Made by a program: the position numbers and the translations under genes
Notes under the pieces: generated by a model
Databases searched by the model: none
The model's input: the letters and a program-made list of their open reading frames with translations, nothing else
What the model was told of the DNA's origin: nothing
Source of the DNA: Duncaniella sp.
GTDB lineage: Bacteria; Bacteroidota; Bacteroidia; Bacteroidales; Muribaculaceae
Assembly: GCA_022511285.1 (NCBI GenBank)
Contig: JAFLRW010000106.1
Span: 1 to 6,346, forward strand
DNA: 6,346 nt
Reading direction: 5' to 3'
In this document: positions 1-6,346 of the stretch, piece after piece
Layout: every line of letters begins with the position of its first letter
Numbering within the stretch: position 1 is the stretch's first letter

Positions 1-127
1 CAAGGCTATCAACAATCTCAAACGTGAAGAACCCGCCGCCGAAGAGGCTCCCACGCCTGCCGAGCCCACAAAAGAGGAGGTGCTCCTCACTGAGATTCGC
101 GACCTGCTCAAGCAGCAGAGCAAGTAA
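1..127 (+). CDS. mscL: Large-conductance mechanosensitive channel MscL, C-terminal end (partial)
   Basis: The open frame enters from the left edge (codons from position 2) and ends at TAA 125-127, leaving 41 residues. They begin KAINNLKREE, the basic/acidic cluster that follows the second membrane helix in MscL. A Pro/Ala/Glu-rich linker follows, then EEVLLTEIRDLLKQQSK, the characteristic C-terminal amphipathic cytoplasmic helix that forms the pentameric bundle below the pore. MscL is an inner-membrane safety valve that opens under membrane tension during hypo-osmotic shock and releases small solutes. Recognition rests on the 'KAINxLK ... EEVLLTEIRDLL' pattern, which is highly typical of the family. 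Both membrane helices lie outside the window. The next gene starts 122 bases downstream, so co-transcription with it is uncertain. Confidence 0.9.
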   Translation, partial: KAINNLKREEPAAEEAPTPAEPTKEEVLLTEIRDLLKQQSK

Positions 128-158
128 TCTCTACGGCCGCAGACTACAAAAAAACAAA

Positions 159-211
159 CCCTCCCTACGCTTCATCAAGGCGTTTTCGGCTCAATGAACG
201 CGTAGGAAGGG
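159..211. other. Long imperfect inverted repeat (hairpin) after mscL
   Basis: The left arm 159-170 (ccctccctacgc) pairs with 200-211 (gcgtaggaaggg) with one C-A mismatch. The stem continues inward as 171-175 (ttcat) with 194-198 (atgaa), leaving a single bulged C at 199 and an 18-base loop. Read on the + strand it is preceded by an A-rich tract (148-158) and followed by no T run. Read on the - strand the hairpin is followed by a T-rich tract, so it resembles an intrinsic terminator facing left, or a bidirectional one with a weak rightward half. It could instead be a structured end of the mscL mRNA or a leader element of the 250-624 gene. Pairing is read directly from the sequence; the role is inference. 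Confidence 0.5.
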
Positions 212-249
212 CGCTTTAGCCGACTAAAACTTCTTACCAAATACCGAAT

Positions 250-624
250 ATGAAAATTAAAGTAATGGCATTTGCCGCTATGCTTGCCGGAGGATGCTTC
301 TCCGCAATGGCCGATAGCGCGCTCATCACCGTGGTCGATGGTGTGACCGAGACACGCGAGCTGGTGAAGATGACCTTTGAGACCTCCACACCGGAGATGG
401 TGACACTACACTTTGCAGACAACACTACACTTGTGGCCGACATTTCAATGGTCAATGTGGCCATTGACCACACCGGCGGTTCAGCCATAGATGAAATTCT
501 GGCTACCTCCAAGACCCTTCCAGGAGTCTACAACCTCAAGGGACAGCGTGTGGCCGAAGAACTCGGCGCCCCCCTCACTCCGGGCGTCTATATCACTAAC
601 GGACAGAAAATTCTCGTAAAGTAA
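250..624 (+). CDS. Small secreted protein with Bacteroidetes-type C-terminal tail, function unknown
   Basis: This is a 124-residue protein. Residues 1-21 form a classic signal peptide (MKIKVM, hydrophobic core, cleavage probably after AMA before D22). Cys16 lies in 'LAGGC', a poor lipobox, so a lipoprotein is possible but less likely. Residues about 23-74 are alternating beta-strand-like segments (ALITVVDG, RELVKMTFE, MVTLHFADN, ADISMVNVAID) resembling a small module common in secreted Bacteroidetes proteins; a similar pattern occurs at residues 200-262 of the downstream pectate lyase. Residues 91-124 (PGVYNLKGQR ... TPGVYITNGQKILVK) match the short tail common in this phylum, which looks like a reduced type IX secretion sorting domain. 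Its stop codon overlaps the lyase start (TAATG), implying translational coupling and a shared role. I do not recognise a named family; plausible roles are surface partner, binding protein or carrier module. The start at 250 is chosen because it gives the complete signal peptide. Confidence 0.8.
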   Translation: MKIKVMAFAAMLAGGCFSAMADSALITVVDGVTETRELVKMTFETSTPEMVTLHFADNTTLVADISMVNVAIDHTGGSAIDEILATSKTLPGVYNLKGQRVAEELGAPLTPGVYITNGQKILVK

Positions 625-626
625 TG
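622..626 (+). promoter_or_regulatory. TAATG stop/start overlap coupling two genes
   Basis: TAA of the small secreted protein (622-624) shares its last A with the ATG of the pectate lyase (624-626). No Shine-Dalgarno-like sequence is visible just upstream (cagaaaattctcgtaaag). Re-initiation by the terminating ribosome is therefore the likely route to lyase translation. This supports the 624 start, which also gives a full signal peptide, and makes the two genes one operon. Confidence 0.8.
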
Positions 627-3008
627 AAAATCAACTTAAATAGCGTGCTGCGCATTGCCGCAGCCTCGTTTCTTGCACTCGCTTCGGCCTCAGAACTACA
701 GGCCACTACATGGGATTTCTCAACCCTCTCCGATGCCGACCGTGCCGCTCTTAACGCCGACACTTCGAATTGGAAATATGACCAGTCCAATGACCGCTGG
801 CTCAACGAAAAAGCGCTCACCGTATCGCCTTTGATGGCTAATGGCACTGAGTTGCAGCTGACCGCAGGCCTCCGCTACACGGCAGCGGCCGCCGACCAGA
901 TTCGTGTGGACAACAAGAAACACTCCGTGACCCTCAACAATAAATCCGCATCCGTAACCCTACCGGGGCTTAAGGCAGGCGACAAGGTAACCGTCAGCGC
1001 GCAGTCATCAAGCTCATCCACCGCACGCTCCCTTACTCCCACAAACCTCACAGTGGTGAGCGGCTTCATCGACTCGACCGACAAGCTTGACAACGTGGGC
1101 ATCGTCACTGCCGACGGAGATGTCACTCTCACCCCCAACGGCGGCTTCTACGTATACTCAATCACAGTAGACTCAGAGAGCGGCGACAACCCCGACACAC
1201 CCGGTCCGGTGAGCGACCACTCCGTGAATATGAACCTCGACGCACACCAGATGCTTCTCACTGTGAGCGGCGGAGATGTGAAATATTACAACACAGCCTC
1301 TTTGGGCAGCGTTGACTTCGACAAGACCACAGGAACCCTCTCAGTGAGCAACGGCGACTGGACTGATACATACCTTGCCAACGTCAACAACATCTCCTTT
1401 GCCAAGGCACAAGCCACAGGCGGCGAGGGCGACGTTGTCAACTCCGGTATCACCATCACAGAAGCCAAGGGATGGGTAGAAAGCGTCTATGCCAAGTGGC
1501 TGCTCGTTGAAGGCGCCACACGATACGAGGCATATATAAAAGGTGGCGATTATGCCGACTGGACACAGGTGGCCCCCGAACTTCTGCGCAACTATGGCAC
1601 CTACGGGCGCGTGGATGTGCCCGGACTCCCAGCCGGCACCTACTCGCTCCGCATCGTGGCGCCACAGCTCAGCGACTGCCGGGCCGAAGCTCTCAATATG
1701 ACCGTCAAGGCTCACGACCGCTCAGGCTTTGCCTTCAAGGACTATGAGCAAGGCGTGGGAGCCTACGATATGAACGGACGCCTTAAGAAAGACGCTATCG
1801 TGCTATATGTGTCAGGTAAAAACGCCAAAACAATCACCTGCGACATCCAGGTGGGCACCAAAAACGGCGCGCCTCAATATGAGACCAAGACAGGTCTGCA
1901 GGATATCATCTATGGCCTTCAGAAGGGAGCCGAGACGCGTCCGCTCTGCATCCGCATCATCGGCACAATCTTCAGCGACGACATGGATCGCTTCGACTCT
2001 AAAGAGGAGGGATTGCAGGTGAAGGGTAAAAACTCATACAGCACTCTCAACCTCACCATCGAGGGCATAGGTGATGATGCTGCCGTCCACGGATTCGGAT
2101 TCCTTGTGCGCAACTGCACGAGTGTGGAGATAGCCAACCTCGGCATCTTATGGTGTCTCGACGACGCTCTATCGCTCGACACCGACAACTCCCACGTATG
2201 GGCCCACCACCTCGACCTCTTCTATGGCCGTCCGGGCTCAGCCTCCGACCAAGTGAAGGGCGACGGCACTCTCGACGTCAAAAGCGACTCTAAATATATC
2301 ACCTTTGCCTACAATCACCTCTGGGATAACGGCAAGAGTTCGCTCTGCGGCATGAAGAGCGAGAGCGGCCCGAACTACATTGATTATCACCACAACTGGT
2401 TTGACCACAGCGACTCGCGCCACCCGCGCGTGCGCACTATGACCGTCCACGTGTGGAACAATTATTATGACGGCGTGTCGAAATACGGTGCCGGAGCCAC
2501 TTGCGGCGCAAGCATCTTTATGGAAAACAATTTCTTCCGCCACTCTAAAAACCCGATGCTTATCTCCAAACAGGGCACAGATGCCAAGGGTTCAGGCACT
2601 TTCTCGGGCGAGGATGGCGGTGTGATAAAGAGCTTTGGCAATGTCTATTCTGAAAAGGGCGGTTCGCAATACACTCCCATCGACCAGACGACCTCAGCCA
2701 ATGACTTTGACTGCTACGAGGCATCTTCACGCGATGAGCAGGTGCCCGCCACATTCGTAGCCAAGGCCGGCGCCACTCCCTACGACAACTTCGACACCGA
2801 TCCGGCGCTCATCCACACCTACAGTGTGATTCCCGCAGCCGAAGTGCCATCCGCAGTGACAGGCTACTACGGCGCAGGCCGTCTCGGCAAGGGCGACTTC
2901 AAATGGGAATTCAACAATGCCACCGAGGACACCAACTACGACATAATCACAGGGCTGCAGACTGCTATCAAAAACTATAAGTCGGCCCTCGTAGGGTGGT
3001 TTGAATGA
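624..3008 (+). CDS. Secreted multi-modular pectate lyase, polysaccharide lyase family 1
   Basis: This 794-residue exported enzyme should cleave alpha-1,4-linked polygalacturonate by Ca2+-dependent beta-elimination, yielding unsaturated oligogalacturonides. Signal peptide: residues 1-27 (cleavage near LQA-TTWDF). Residues 28-183 form a beta-rich, carbohydrate-binding-like module. A Pro/Asp linker (NPDTPGP, 189-195) precedes a small beta module at 200-262. Residues 276-362 are fibronectin-III-like (GWVESVYAKW ... VDVPGLPAGTYSLRIV). The catalytic right-handed beta-helix covers about 385-735. Key residues: R599-H-P-R-V-R604 is the family RxPxxR signature. Spacing from K571 to D547, D551, K553, R599 and R604 equals, from memory, that of E166, D170, K172, K190, R218 and R223 in Erwinia PelC, so calcium-binding and catalytic residues appear intact. 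VWAHH (525-529) occupies the vWiDH position with His for Asp. There is no sorting tail at the C-terminus. It is coupled to the gene before it and followed by a terminator. The family call is firm; substrate fine specificity (pectate versus methylated pectin) is not. Confidence 0.93.
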   Translation: MKINLNSVLRIAAASFLALASASELQATTWDFSTLSDADRAALNADTSNWKYDQSNDRWLNEKALTVSPLMANGTELQLTAGLRYTAAAADQIRVDNKKHSVTLNNKSASVTLPGLKAGDKVTVSAQSSSSSTARSLTPTNLTVVSGFIDSTDKLDNVGIVTADGDVTLTPNGGFYVYSITVDSESGDNPDTPGPVSDHSVNMNLDAHQMLLTVSGGDVKYYNTASLGSVDFDKTTGTLSVSNGDWTDTYLANVNNISFAKAQATGGEGDVVNSGITITEAKGWVESVYAKWLLVEGATRYEAYIKGGDYADWTQVAPELLRNYGTYGRVDVPGLPAGTYSLRIVAPQLSDCRAEALNMTVKAHDRSGFAFKDYEQGVGAYDMNGRLKKDAIVLYVSGKNAKTITCDIQVGTKNGAPQYETKTGLQDIIYGLQKGAETRPLCIRIIGTIFSDDMDRFDSKEEGLQVKGKNSYSTLNLTIEGIGDDAAVHGFGFLVRNCTSVEIANLGILWCLDDALSLDTDNSHVWAHHLDLFYGRPGSASDQVKGDGTLDVKSDSKYITFAYNHLWDNGKSSLCGMKSESGPNYIDYHHNWFDHSDSRHPRVRTMTVHVWNNYYDGVSKYGAGATCGASIFMENNFFRHSKNPMLISKQGTDAKGSGTFSGEDGGVIKSFGNVYSEKGGSQYTPIDQTTSANDFDCYEASSRDEQVPATFVAKAGATPYDNFDTDPALIHTYSVIPAAEVPSAVTGYYGAGRLGKGDFKWEFNNATEDTNYDIITGLQTAIKNYKSALVGWFE

Positions 3009-3029
3009 CACAGATGTATAAATAAATGC

Positions 3030-3070
3030 AAAAAAGGCGGGAAGGGAGTGTAACTTTTCCCGTCTTTTTA
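3030..3070 (+). terminator. Intrinsic terminator after the pectate lyase
   Basis: The left arm 3031-3043 (aaaaaggcgggaa) pairs with 3057-3069 (ttcccgtcttttt), with one G-U wobble (3037 with 3063). An additional wobble extends the stem into a loop of about 11 bases. The right arm ends in TTTTT, giving the required U tract. The hairpin starts 22 bases after the lyase stop codon. It should end the operon of the small protein and the lyase, making the following peptidase gene an independent unit. The A-rich left side would also give a U tract in the opposite direction, so it may work both ways. Confidence 0.85.
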
Positions 3071-3114
3071 CGTCAGATATATATATCCAAAAACACAATC
3101 AATCATATCACAAG

Positions 3115-5949
3115 ATGAAGCAAATTGTAAAATTGTCGGTTCTTGTGCTCGTAGCTATGCTGTTAGGCATCCCCACCACACAGGCACAAGACAACCCAAT
3201 GATGCAGCCCCTGCCCGTCGATTCCGACGTGCGCATAGGCAAACTCCCCAACGGTCTCACCTACTACATCCGCCACAACGAGAACCCCAAGGGGCAGGCC
3301 GATTTCTACATTGCACAGAAAGTAGGCTCAATCCTCGAGGAAGACAATCAGCGCGGTCTGGCCCACTTCCTTGAACACATGTGTTTCAACGGCACCACAC
3401 ACTTCCCGGACAACTCGCTGCGCGACTGGCTTGAAAGCGTGGGCGTAAAATTCGGCTATAATCTAAATGCCTATACCGGCATCGACAACACCGTATATCT
3501 CATCAAAGATGTGCCCATTGCCCGTGAGAGCGTGCAGGACTCCTGCCTGCTGATACTCCACGACTGGGCCAACGACCTCACATTAGCCCCCGAGGAGATT
3601 GACAAGGAACGCGGTGTAATCCACGAAGAATGGCGGCGCAGCAACGTAGGCCAAATGCGCATCCTGGAGCGCATCCTCCCGGAGCTATTCCCCGGCACTA
3701 AATATGGACATCGACTCCCTATCGGCACAATGGAGGTGGTTGACAACTTCCCCTACCAAGCCCTGCGCGACTATTATGAGGCTTGGTATCGTCCCGACCA
3801 GCAGGCCGTCATCGTAGTGGGCGACATCGACGTTGACCGCATAGAGGGAAAAATCAAAGAGATGTTCTCAAACATCGAAATGCCCGCCAACGCCCCGGAG
3901 CGAGTCTACGAGCCTATCCCCGACCACACCGGAACACTCTATGGCATCGGTTCTGACCCCGAGCAGCAACGTCTCATCGGTCAGATAATGTTCATCAGCG
4001 ACCCCACCCCGGACGAGATGAAAAACACTGTGCCTTATCTTATTCAGGAGTATGCCCAGGAGATGATTGAATCAATGCTTGAGAATCGTCTCAAAGAACT
4101 CTCGTCACGCCCCGACGCTCCGTTTGCCGGCGCATCAGTAGGGTTTGGCGACTATATTGTGGCAAAAACAAAAGATGCATTTGAAGGTTATGTCGTAGCC
4201 TCCGGCACCGACATCATCGAGCCTATGAAAGCCCTCTACCGCGAATTGCTGCGCGCTCAGAGAGGCGGATTCACCCACAGCGAGTATGACCGCGCCCGAG
4301 CAGAGTTCCTTTCGTCGCTCGAGCAGGATTACAACAACCGCGCCACCCGCGAGTCAAATAAATATGTAGAGGAATATGTGGACAACTTCACCGACGGCGA
4401 GCCAATCCCCGGCATTGAGGCACGCTATAAGCTCTTCTCAATGATGGCCCCGATGCTCCCCGTCGACCTTGTCAATCAGCTGATGGCCGAACTCGTCACC
4501 CCTGACAATCGCGCCATCATCATAATGTCGCCGGAGGGCGAGGGCTACACACTCCCATCTTCCGAGCAGATTGAAGCCGCTCTTAGTGCGGTTGATGCCG
4601 AGACTATCGAGGCATTTGTCGACGAAGTGAAAAGCGAGCCCCTCATTCCCACTCCCCCTGTAGCCGGCAGCATTAAGTCAGAAGAGGAGTCATCACAGTG
4701 GGGTGCCACAATCTGGACCCTCTCTAACGGCGCCAAAGTGATTATTAAGAAAACTGCCTTCAAGGACGACGAGATTCTCGTCGGCGCATTTGCCAAGGGG
4801 GGCTATGCCGCATATCCCGCCGAGTGGGCCAATACAATCATAACCCTCCCCCTCACCCTGCGCGCAAACGGTCTTGGCACATACTCCAACACCGACCTCG
4901 ACAAATACACCGCAGGCAAGCAAGTGGAGCTCAACCTCTCACTCAGAGAATATTCGCGCTCTCTCAACGGCAGCACCACACCCAAGGACCTCTCCACCCT
5001 GATGGAACTGCTTTATATGACATTTACCGACCTCGAATTTACCCCCGACGAGTTTGAGGCAATGCAAAAAGCTTATGCCGGCGTACTTGCCAATCAGGAA
5101 AAATCACCCGAATATCTATTCCAAAAATTCGTGACGGCTGATTTCTACGGCTCGCCATTCAAGCAAACCCTCACCTCAGAAACAATCCTTGGCACTTCAC
5201 GCGAGGAGACCATCGAACTGGCCCACGCAATGACAGCCAATGCCGCTGACTGGACCTTCGTTTTCGTTGGCAACGTTGACATTGACGCCCTGCGCCCCCT
5301 CGTGGAGACATACATCGCTTCTCTCCCATCCGACGAGGCTAAGGCCGTGAAGGAGTATCCCGCTTTTGACCCCACTCTCTACGTCAAAGCCGGCACCGAG
5401 GTGACCACTCACACCATCCCGATGGAAACACCCCAGACCCAGGTGATTATCTATGGCACCGCCGATATGGAATACACTCCGCGCAACTCTATGCTCGCCT
5501 CCATTGCCGGACAAATCCTCTCCAACCGCCTCTTGAAGACTGTACGCGAGGATATGGGAGCCGTCTACTCAATCGGTGCTGTCGGCCAGGCTTCGCGCAA
5601 CGGACTTAATCCATTTATGCTCGCCACACAATTCCCGATGAAGCCCGAGATGAAAGAGCAAGTGCTCGACTTCATCTACAGCCAGTTTAAAGCTATGGAA
5701 TCAGACGTCACCGCCGAGGAGCTTAACCCCGCCAAGGAATATATGGTAAAGCAATACACCTCTGACCGCGAGAAAAACACCCCCTGGAAGAATGCCATCA
5801 TAGGATGGGTGACTAACGGTGTCGACACCTTCAACGGCAACATTGAGACCGTCAGCGCCATTACAGTCGACGACGTGAAAGACTATATGAAAACCTTCAA
5901 TGCCGCCGGCAACCTCCGCACCGTAGTGCTCGACCCTGAGACCAAGTAA
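3115..5949 (+). CDS. Secreted PqqL-like M16 family zinc metallopeptidase
   Basis: This is a 944-residue two-lobed peptidase of the insulinase/pitrilysin (M16) family, close in size to E. coli PqqL (about 930). Residues 1-24 are a signal peptide (MKQIVKLSVLVLVAML... TTQA) with no lipobox Cys, so it should act in the periplasm. The N-terminal catalytic domain (about 37-190) holds the inverted zinc motif H84-F-L-E87-H88 within GLAHFLEHMCFNGT. The third ligand is most likely E172 in ERGVIHEEW (165-173), with E165 as the conserved neighbouring acid. The first M16_C domain is at about 213-400 (YYEAWYRPDQQAVIVVGDID). The C-terminal lobe (about 533-690 and 700-890) lacks the zinc motif, as expected, and carries R811 and Y818 in VREDMGAVYS, matching the family's conserved Arg/Tyr substrate-binding pair. 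These peptidases degrade peptides taken into the chamber between the lobes; the actual substrate is unknown. It lies between two terminator-like hairpins, so it is probably monocistronic. The start is supported by the signal peptide. Confidence 0.93.
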   Translation: MKQIVKLSVLVLVAMLLGIPTTQAQDNPMMQPLPVDSDVRIGKLPNGLTYYIRHNENPKGQADFYIAQKVGSILEEDNQRGLAHFLEHMCFNGTTHFPDNSLRDWLESVGVKFGYNLNAYTGIDNTVYLIKDVPIARESVQDSCLLILHDWANDLTLAPEEIDKERGVIHEEWRRSNVGQMRILERILPELFPGTKYGHRLPIGTMEVVDNFPYQALRDYYEAWYRPDQQAVIVVGDIDVDRIEGKIKEMFSNIEMPANAPERVYEPIPDHTGTLYGIGSDPEQQRLIGQIMFISDPTPDEMKNTVPYLIQEYAQEMIESMLENRLKELSSRPDAPFAGASVGFGDYIVAKTKDAFEGYVVASGTDIIEPMKALYRELLRAQRGGFTHSEYDRARAEFLSSLEQDYNNRATRESNKYVEEYVDNFTDGEPIPGIEARYKLFSMMAPMLPVDLVNQLMAELVTPDNRAIIIMSPEGEGYTLPSSEQIEAALSAVDAETIEAFVDEVKSEPLIPTPPVAGSIKSEEESSQWGATIWTLSNGAKVIIKKTAFKDDEILVGAFAKGGYAAYPAEWANTIITLPLTLRANGLGTYSNTDLDKYTAGKQVELNLSLREYSRSLNGSTTPKDLSTLMELLYMTFTDLEFTPDEFEAMQKAYAGVLANQEKSPEYLFQKFVTADFYGSPFKQTLTSETILGTSREETIELAHAMTANAADWTFVFVGNVDIDALRPLVETYIASLPSDEAKAVKEYPAFDPTLYVKAGTEVTTHTIPMETPQTQVIIYGTADMEYTPRNSMLASIAGQILSNRLLKTVREDMGAVYSIGAVGQASRNGLNPFMLATQFPMKPEMKEQVLDFIYSQFKAMESDVTAEELNPAKEYMVKQYTSDREKNTPWKNAIIGWVTNGVDTFNGNIETVSAITVDDVKDYMKTFNAAGNLRTVVLDPETK

Positions 5950-5981
5950 TCACACACAAATCTTATCACATAAGATACGGC

Positions 5982-6020
5982 AGGCCCGGAGCTCATTGAA
6001 TGCGCTCCGGGCCTCTTTAT
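5982..6020. terminator. Terminator-like hairpin between convergent genes
   Basis: There is a perfect 11-base inverted repeat, 5982-5992 (aggcccggagc) with 6004-6014 (gctccgggcct), with an 11-base loop. It is followed on the + strand by ctttat, a weak U tract. It begins 32 bases after the peptidase stop codon and lies 30 bases beyond the stop of the convergent TrkH-type gene. It is therefore well placed to end the peptidase transcript, and possibly both. On the - strand no T run follows the hairpin. Confidence 0.75.
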
Positions 6021-6043
6021 GTTCAAAGATAATTACATACCCT

Positions 6044-6346
6044 TCATTTCTTCCAGAACGAGGGGGAGAATAGCAGCAAGATGGTGAAGATTTCAAGACG
6101 CCCGGTGAGCATAATCAGCGAAAGTATCCACTTGCCGGCATCCGGCACTATGGCATAAGTGCCGCCATAGCCTGTCACTCCGGCAGAAAGGCCCGTGTTG
6201 GTAATGCAGGCAAAGGCCGAGAAGAAGGAGTCGACAAGCGGCATCCCCATGGCCGTCAGGCAGATTCCGCCGACGAAGATTATTAGCACATAAAGACACA
6301 GAAAAGCAATCACCTTGCTGACCGTGTCGTGGGGTATCACCTTGCG
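6044..6346 (-). CDS. trkH: TrkH-type potassium transporter membrane subunit, C-terminal part (partial)
   Basis: The frame ends at TGA (complement of 6044-6046) and stays open to the right edge, giving 100 visible residues; the true start is beyond the window, and the Met near 6340 is internal. Visible in order are a hydrophobic membrane helix (VIAFLCLYVLIIFVGGICLT), a pore-loop region (SFFSAFACITNTGLSAGVTGYGG) and a last membrane helix with the family hallmark KWILSLIMLTGRLEIFTILLLF, ending FSPSFWKK. The 'MLxGRLEIFT' segment and the terminal 'P-x-FW' are typical of TrkH/TrkG/KtrB proteins. These form the inner-membrane channel-like subunit of a K+ uptake system, usually gated by the cytoplasmic NAD-binding protein TrkA. 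NTG (the Asn-Thr-Gly of ITNTGLSAG) should supply the fourth selectivity-filter glycine. A trkA gene, if adjacent, would lie outside the window. The choice of TrkH over KtrB is by overall resemblance only. Confidence 0.9.
   Translation of the reverse strand, partial: RKVIPHDTVSKVIAFLCLYVLIIFVGGICLTAMGMPLVDSFFSAFACITNTGLSAGVTGYGGTYAIVPDAGKWILSLIMLTGRLEIFTILLLFSPSFWKK

Noticed and set aside
128..249. Possible promoter for the small-protein and lyase operon
   Set aside because: No convincing Bacteroidetes -33/-7 pair could be found by eye in this gap, so none is annotated, although a promoter may exist here.
295..297. Cys16 of the small secreted protein as a lipoprotein attachment site
   Set aside because: The preceding LAGG is a poor lipobox, and a standard signal peptidase I site (AMA-D) follows shortly after, so ordinary secretion is preferred.
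3076..3087. Perfect AT palindrome gatatatatatc upstream of the peptidase gene
   Set aside because: It is a simple dinucleotide run; it may help open DNA near a promoter, but I cannot match the Bacteroidetes -7 (TAnnTTTG) and -33 elements, so no promoter is called.
2727..3098. Open frame of about 123 codons on the - strand over the end of the lyase gene and the terminator
   Set aside because: It runs antisense through conserved lyase coding sequence and the terminator hairpin, its product has no recognisable domain and low-complexity composition. The many other antisense frames inside the lyase and peptidase genes were rejected for the same reason.
4824..5057. Second + strand open frame inside the M16 peptidase gene
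   Set aside because: It is an out-of-frame reading of GC-rich peptidase codons, rich in Pro, His, Arg and Gln, with no domain and no start signal. The similar frame at 1807-2022 inside the lyase is rejected for the same reason.
5961..5975. Small palindrome tcttat-cac-ataaga after the peptidase stop
   Set aside because: The six-pair AT-rich stem with a three-base loop is weak and could arise by chance; the GC-rich hairpin just downstream explains termination better.

Overview
The window looks like ordinary chromosomal DNA from a member of the Bacteroidales. Four things suggest this: start codons sit in A-rich context without clear Shine-Dalgarno sequences; there is a multi-modular secreted pectate lyase of the kind found in gut Bacteroidetes; a small secreted protein ends in a short 'GVY...G-K-LVK' tail typical of that phylum; and MscL, PqqL-like M16 peptidase and TrkH proteins of Bacteroidetes type are present. 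The moderately GC-rich coding DNA and the gene styles would suit Muribaculaceae or a relative, but that finer placement is inference.

Layout: (1) 1-127, the 3' end of mscL (+). (2) 128-249, a short intergenic region with a long imperfect hairpin. (3) 250-624, a small secreted protein of unknown function (+), whose stop codon overlaps the start of (4), 624-3008, a secreted family 1 pectate lyase (+) with three N-terminal accessory modules. (5) 3030-3070, a clear intrinsic terminator. (6) 3115-5949, a large secreted PqqL-like M16 zinc peptidase (+), apparently its own transcription unit. (7) 5982-6020, a GC-rich hairpin between convergent genes. (8) 6044 to the window end, the C-terminal part of a TrkH-type potassium transporter (-).

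The one tight functional unit is the TAATG-coupled pair of the small tail-bearing protein and the pectate lyase. The two are almost certainly co-translated and both exported, and both appear to carry a similar small beta-strand module. The M16 peptidase, MscL and TrkH are envelope or housekeeping functions with no evident link to pectin use. No SusC/SusD pair, regulator, transporter or other carbohydrate-active enzyme is visible, so the lyase cannot be placed in a complete polysaccharide utilisation locus from this window alone.

I see no mobile element, CRISPR array, tRNA, rRNA or defence system, and no strong evidence of an undescribed system. The most worthwhile lead is the coupled small protein, which could be a surface or partner factor for the lyase.
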